A stretch of 64,000 bases of DNA, taken from positions 2,046,001 to 2,110,000 of the forward strand of contig JAXLVB010000001.1 in the NCBI GenBank assembly GCA_046329195.1. The letters are read 5' to 3'. The position numbers and the translations under genes are program-made. This document shows positions 60,392 through 64,000 of this stretch, one piece after another; position 1 is the stretch's first letter; every line of letters starts with the position of its first letter. The notes beneath the pieces were generated by a model. The model did not search any database and was not told the DNA's origin. It saw only the letters and a program-made list of their open reading frames with translations. This DNA comes from JAXLVB01 sp046329195. GTDB lineage: Bacteria > Bacteroidota > Bacteroidia > Cytophagales > Spirosomataceae.

Positions 60392-61042
60392 ATGAAAGAT
60401 TATTACGGACCATTTGAAGAAGGCTATTTTTACCACGTGTATAACCGAGGCAACAACGGTGATAATCTGTTTTATCAGGCAAAAAATTACACTTATTTTT
60501 TGCAGAAATATGACCTTTATTTGTCTGATTATATTGAAACGTATGCGTATTGCTTGCTACCCAATCATTTTCACTTGTTGGTTAGAGTAAAAACAAAAGA
60601 AGAGATAGCAAGGGATAGTGATTCCTCTACCAAAGCGGACGGCCAGTCTGATGGAATTGCTGAGAAAAATGTAGATAACGGCAAGAAAGTAAGTGAACAA
60701 TTCCGCCGCTTTTTTATTGGCTACTCACAAGCCATACAAAAGCAAGAAAATCGAACGGGGAGTCTGTTTCAGAAGAATTTCAAGCGGATTAAGGTTGAGA
60801 GCGATGCCTATTTCTCGTGGTTAGTCTATTACATTCACGCCAACCCTCAGACACATGGAATAACAGATGACTTCCAAGACTATCCACATAGTTCTTTTGG
60901 GCGTATGATGAACCCGAAACCTACCAAGCTTCAAAAATCGTACGTGCTAAGTTGGTATGGCAGTATGGAGCGGTATCAGCAGTTTCATCAACAAGTACAG
61001 GATTTTACAGTGATTAACGATTTGATTATTGAGGATGATTGA
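60392..61042 (+). CDS. REP-associated tyrosine transposase (RAYT), copy 2
   Basis: A 216-residue HUH-type nuclease from MKDYYGPFEEGYFYHVYNRG. Family landmarks are FYHVYNRGNNGDNLF, the HUH motif in AYCLLPNHFHLLVRV, the tyrosine helix RRFFIGYSQAIQKQ, RTGSLFQKNF and YYIHANPQTHG. An upstream frame extension into the REP hairpin is not needed and less plausible. It is clearly related to RAYT copy 1 (13690-14301) but distinct in sequence and in the hairpin type beside it. Both sides carry family A palindromes (60315-60349 and 61063-61095) in the arrangement expected for a RAYT with its cognate REPs. Confidence 0.93.
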   Translation: MKDYYGPFEEGYFYHVYNRGNNGDNLFYQAKNYTYFLQKYDLYLSDYIETYAYCLLPNHFHLLVRVKTKEEIARDSDSSTKADGQSDGIAEKNVDNGKKVSEQFRRFFIGYSQAIQKQENRTGSLFQKNFKRIKVESDAYFSWLVYYIHANPQTHGITDDFQDYPHSSFGRMMNPKPTKLQKSYVLSWYGSMERYQQFHQQVQDFTVINDLIIEDD

Positions 61043-61062
61043 AAAAACTTATAGACGCAGAA

Positions 61063-61095
61063 AGCGATTCCATCACTTGGAGTGATGGAATCGCT
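61063..61095. repeat. REP-like palindrome, family A, copy 4 (right of RAYT copy 2)
   Basis: Perfect 15-bp arms AGCGATTCCATCACT and AGTGATGGAATCGCT around a 3-base centre, 20 bases after the RAYT stop. Confidence 0.93.
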
Positions 61096-61254
61096 AATGT
61101 CTACTCAGCAATGACTCCTAAACCCAACCTACCCTATCAGTATACGGGTATCAATCATGCTCGCAAGTAGTTGTTTACTGATGTGGTGACGAGATAGGGA
61201 AGATATTTGGATTGTAGAAAATTATTTAATTTGAGGAACGAAAAGAAAATACTG

Positions 61255-61857
61255 ATGCTTTACACTCAATACAAAGACGCAGCACTAAAACACCTAAATG
61301 CTTGCAAAACAGCATTACATGGGCTTAAATTTTATCATGGTACTACCCCTCTCTCGCAAAAGAAAAAAGAAGATTTGCTTCATAACATTTTCTATCTTTC
61401 GGGTTATACACTTGAATGTATGATTAATTATGCTTTATATAAAAGACTTAGATGGACATCCCAAGAAGTTCATAAACTCATTAATTCTGACTATAAAATA
61501 GTATATGTAAAACCTACTTTCTGGAACCAAACTACACGGAGATCAGAGGTGAAATCATTTATTGACCGAATAAGAAACGTTACATTCACTCCAAATTTTT
61601 GGATTGCCCAACATGAATTTAATAAAAATGTTCAACTTCTTCACATACTTCTGCCAAACAGTAGAGTACCAATAGTGGATAATTCAATACATGTTCCTCC
61701 AAATGTACACCGAATGATATTTGAAATTCCAAACCAAAAAAATCACTGGCGGCCAGAGCTTCGTTATGAAACAACTACTCCTTTTTCTCAAACAGATATA
61801 GAGGAATTTGTCGAATTAACAGAACAAGTGTACATCCAACTTTTAACCGTAGCTTAA
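61255..61857 (+). CDS. HEPN-like protein
   Basis: A protein of about 200 residues from MLYTQYKDAALKHL; a TTG 48 bases upstream is less likely. Residues 5-60 resemble the first helices of HEPN proteins: KDAALKHLNACKTAL, then LLHNIFYLSGYTLECMINYA, the usual 'SGY..E...K' pattern. The ribonuclease motif Rx4-6H is not evident, so it may be a non-catalytic HEPN. The C-terminal half is unfamiliar. It is AT-rich and its stop is 4 bases from the start of the following large ATPase gene, so the two form an operon. A defence or nucleic-acid-conflict role is inference. Confidence 0.5.
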   Translation: MLYTQYKDAALKHLNACKTALHGLKFYHGTTPLSQKKKEDLLHNIFYLSGYTLECMINYALYKRLRWTSQEVHKLINSDYKIVYVKPTFWNQTTRRSEVKSFIDRIRNVTFTPNFWIAQHEFNKNVQLLHILLPNSRVPIVDNSIHVPPNVHRMIFEIPNQKNHWRPELRYETTTPFSQTDIEEFVELTEQVYIQLLTVA

Positions 61858-61861
61858 AACC

Positions 61862-64000
61862 ATGCTCCCTATATTTTCAAAAATCACCGAAATTTCACAA
61901 GTTCTTGATAAAGAGCTAAAACGCTCTATATCAGACTACAAAATATTCGTACGCTTGAATATCGAACTTGATATTTACATCAAAGCACCTCAAAACTCGC
62001 CTATTGAGAGTATTGTCAAACCATATGCAAAAGGCTTTAAAATCAATATTTTGGTCTATGACGATGAGGAGGTAGAAAATGACCCGTTCTTAGAGCATAT
62101 TTTTACAAACAACTCCGAGAAGGTAAACTATGGCCTGAAATATCGCTTTCACTCATTATTGGATGATGTAAATACAGTTCAAGAAGGCAGAAAACTACCT
62201 CCCGTTGTTACTTTTTATAGTTACAAAGGCGGTATGGGGCGCACTACGACATTAGCTTCGTTTGCTTCTTATTATGCCATGCACTACAAGAAAAAAGTAG
62301 TAATGATAGATTGCGACTTAGAAGCTCCTGGGTTCAATAACTTTTTTGATTTGAGTGCTGAGCGATTGGAGAATAGAAGTGGTTTTGTAGAATATCTGAT
62401 TGACAAACAAGCACAAGATACAAGCCTAGACCTCGAAAATTACATTTTGGAAGTAGATAAGGATTTCTCAGGAGAAGGTACAATCTATGTAATGCCAGCA
62501 GGTAATGTAAGTACAAATCCAATTAGCGATGCGCCTGATGCTCCAACCCACTTACAACATTACTTAGAAGCGTTGGCTCGAATAGACATTGCCAATGAGT
62601 ACAACTTCTCAAATGCTTTTCAAGACCTTATCGGCGAAATTGATAAAAAATATCAACCCGATGTTATTTTGATAGATAGCCGTACTGGTTTCAATGATAT
62701 TTTCGGTATTGCTGCTTTTGATTTATCTGAGTTGGTGGTTGGTTTCTTTGGCAGTAGTGAGCAAACTTTACCCGGGCTTTACTATTTTCTGGATTATACA
62801 TTGAAAATTCAAAAGAAATTTGATGTGGTTTTGGCTAACTCAATATTGCCAATGGGCGATAAACGTGGGTTTAAAACATTCACAAAAACGATTGATGACA
62901 TAATTGCCGAAAAAATACAAGGGTTAGACCAAGTGCCATCTTTTCAGTCATTCCCTGTAACTCGTTATCCGTTGTTAGAAAGAATCGGCATAGATGCAGA
63001 TTCTCGGGAGAGCTTTGTGCAAATTATTGCTGATAAAGATTTCAGTGATTACAATCAAATTTTTGAAGGAATTATAGCAAAACTTGATATTGTCAATCAT
63101 ATACAAGGCTATCCTGACGAGAAGGTTGATGATAGTTTTACAGAGAAACTTATTGAAGAAAAAGTACCATCAGAGCCTGTAATCATTAACAAACCTCTAA
63201 AACAACCTGCAAAATATGACCCCACGAAGTTTCCAAGTTTTGCAATTGGTTTAAGAAAAAAGCTGTTGAATAGCTTAAATAAAGACTCCCCTAAACCTTA
63301 CGCAGATGATACCTCATTTGATGAAGAGTTTATTAGTAAAAAATTCTATTTCCGTCCCAAAATTTACAATGTATTCAATCCTGATAAATTTTTAATCATC
63401 GGCGGTAAGGGAACTGGAAAGACTTTGTTTTACCAAGGTCTTAGGGATGATTTTTTTGTAAAGAATTTGAAGGAGAAGGCCGAGAAACAGGATGATTTTT
63501 TCCTTTCAACAGGAGCTATAAATTTGCAACAAGACCCTGATAAAGATAGGATTTTTGTGATTCATACGCATTTTAACATAGAAAAAATAATCAACTATGA
63601 CCTGTACTTTCAGCGCTTTTGGCTCGTATATGTTTGGAATGTCATTATGATTGACATTCGAAAAGGTAAATATCTTTCCAATAGTGAATTTGCCAAAAAC
63701 ACCGTCCCCGATATTTTAGATGATACAAGTACAAAGCAGCGGCTTGAAACAATCATCAACGATGATAATCAAATGATAAGAATTGAGGAGGAACTCAAAC
63801 AAGTGGACTCACTACTTAAAAATGAAGAAAAACATCTGATGGTATTGTTCGACCAACTTGATTTTGTGTGCAAACCCATTTACTGGGATAAAGTGATTGC
63901 ACCATTTGTAAGTTATTGGCGTAGTAACCGATATAATCGAATTCTTCCTAAAATTTTTCTCCGCACTGACTTATTTAACAAATTGGGCAACATCACCAAT
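61862..64000 (+). CDS. Large double P-loop ATPase (KGGVGR-variant ParA-like plus second AAA-type domain), partial
   Basis: Open to the window edge (713 codons, C-terminus missing). Residues 1-110 are an unknown N-terminal domain. Residues 115-400 are a ParA/MinD-like ATPase with the variant P-loop YKGGMGRTTT (122-129), MIDCDLEAPG and VILIDSRTGFND. The classical second Lys-Thr of KGGVGKT is replaced by Arg-Thr. After a linker (about 400-490), a second P-loop GGKGTGKTLF occurs at about 513-522, followed by helical sequence and LMVLFDQLDFV, a likely Walker B. This resembles KGGVGR-variant ATPases fused to an Sll1717-like P-loop domain. It is four bases downstream of the HEPN-like gene. Confidence 0.72.
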   Translation, partial: MLPIFSKITEISQVLDKELKRSISDYKIFVRLNIELDIYIKAPQNSPIESIVKPYAKGFKINILVYDDEEVENDPFLEHIFTNNSEKVNYGLKYRFHSLLDDVNTVQEGRKLPPVVTFYSYKGGMGRTTTLASFASYYAMHYKKKVVMIDCDLEAPGFNNFFDLSAERLENRSGFVEYLIDKQAQDTSLDLENYILEVDKDFSGEGTIYVMPAGNVSTNPISDAPDAPTHLQHYLEALARIDIANEYNFSNAFQDLIGEIDKKYQPDVILIDSRTGFNDIFGIAAFDLSELVVGFFGSSEQTLPGLYYFLDYTLKIQKKFDVVLANSILPMGDKRGFKTFTKTIDDIIAEKIQGLDQVPSFQSFPVTRYPLLERIGIDADSRESFVQIIADKDFSDYNQIFEGIIAKLDIVNHIQGYPDEKVDDSFTEKLIEEKVPSEPVIINKPLKQPAKYDPTKFPSFAIGLRKKLLNSLNKDSPKPYADDTSFDEEFISKKFYFRPKIYNVFNPDKFLIIGGKGTGKTLFYQGLRDDFFVKNLKEKAEKQDDFFLSTGAINLQQDPDKDRIFVIHTHFNIEKIINYDLYFQRFWLVYVWNVIMIDIRKGKYLSNSEFAKNTVPDILDDTSTKQRLETIINDDNQMIRIEEELKQVDSLLKNEEKHLMVLFDQLDFVCKPIYWDKVIAPFVSYWRSNRYNRILPKIFLRTDLFNKLGNITN

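Noticed and set aside
60600..60660. Degenerate REP inside the RAYT coding sequence (GATTCC and TGATGGAATTGCT words)
   Set aside because: The match is partial, without a proper second arm. The encoded loop has a normal length relative to RAYT copy 1.

Overview
The window looks like a chromosomal segment of a Bacteroidota, most likely a Cytophagales member of the Runella/Spirosoma/Flectobacillus type. The evidence is type IX secretion (T9SS) C-terminal sorting domains on two secreted proteins, a DUF5686 outer-membrane protein with a CarboxypepD_reg-like start, a TonB receptor with a CarboxypepD_reg domain, BatD, the Bacteroidota form of dihydroorotase, a TTTG-N19-TAnnTTTG promoter and the general lack of Shine-Dalgarno sequences. 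Genus is inference only. No rRNA, tRNA, CRISPR array, phage or classical insertion sequence was seen.

Layout. 1-8.4 kb, minus strand: nuoC (cut by the window edge), nuoB and nuoA of respiratory complex I, then a double GNAT acetyltransferase, a neutral-ceramidase-like protein, a secreted GH18 protein with a DoxX protein, FabG-like reductase and chorismate synthase. 8.4-10.7 kb: an AT-rich patch with an HTH regulator and a lipoprotein/barrel pair. 10.9-19 kb: batD-pyrC, a REP-associated transposase (RAYT), hemB, a DUF456 protein and a two-component system. 19-28.2 kb, plus strand: a T9SS cargo, a protein made of seven 20-residue repeats, LD-carboxypeptidase, CocE/NonD hydrolase, HemJ-like protein, DUF5686 protein and gamma carbonic anhydrase.

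29.4-34.4 kb is the most striking accessory island. A Phd/PIN toxin-antitoxin pair is followed by a SIR2-STAND-TPR protein, built like Avs5-type or NLR-like antiphage sensors. Its TPR half is an array of about 16 near-identical 120-bp units with several frame breaks. The island is bracketed by a ~60-bp inverted repeat.

34.6-49.9 kb is a pectin/rhamnogalacturonan and rhamnose region without SusC/SusD: a rhamnogalacturonan acetylesterase-GH28 fusion, a GH20-like protein, a CBM9-like protein, DUF2264, a lactonase, a GH106 alpha-L-rhamnosidase and L-rhamnose mutarotase. It is interrupted by unknown lipoproteins and a ParE-type toxin-antitoxin pair. 50-58 kb carries an ECF41-like sigma factor with a membrane partner, a DUF2911 protein, a TonB-linked receptor and a LytS/LytTR two-component system.

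The right end again looks like an accessory or defence zone: a WYL regulator divergent from a RecD-like helicase, a second RAYT between two copies of its presumed REP hairpin, a HEPN-like protein and a large protein with two P-loop ATPase domains that runs off the window. REP-like hairpins are a theme: one 33-35 bp palindrome occurs four times (6.3, 46.3, 60.3 and 61.1 kb), and several other hairpin families sit at gene ends.
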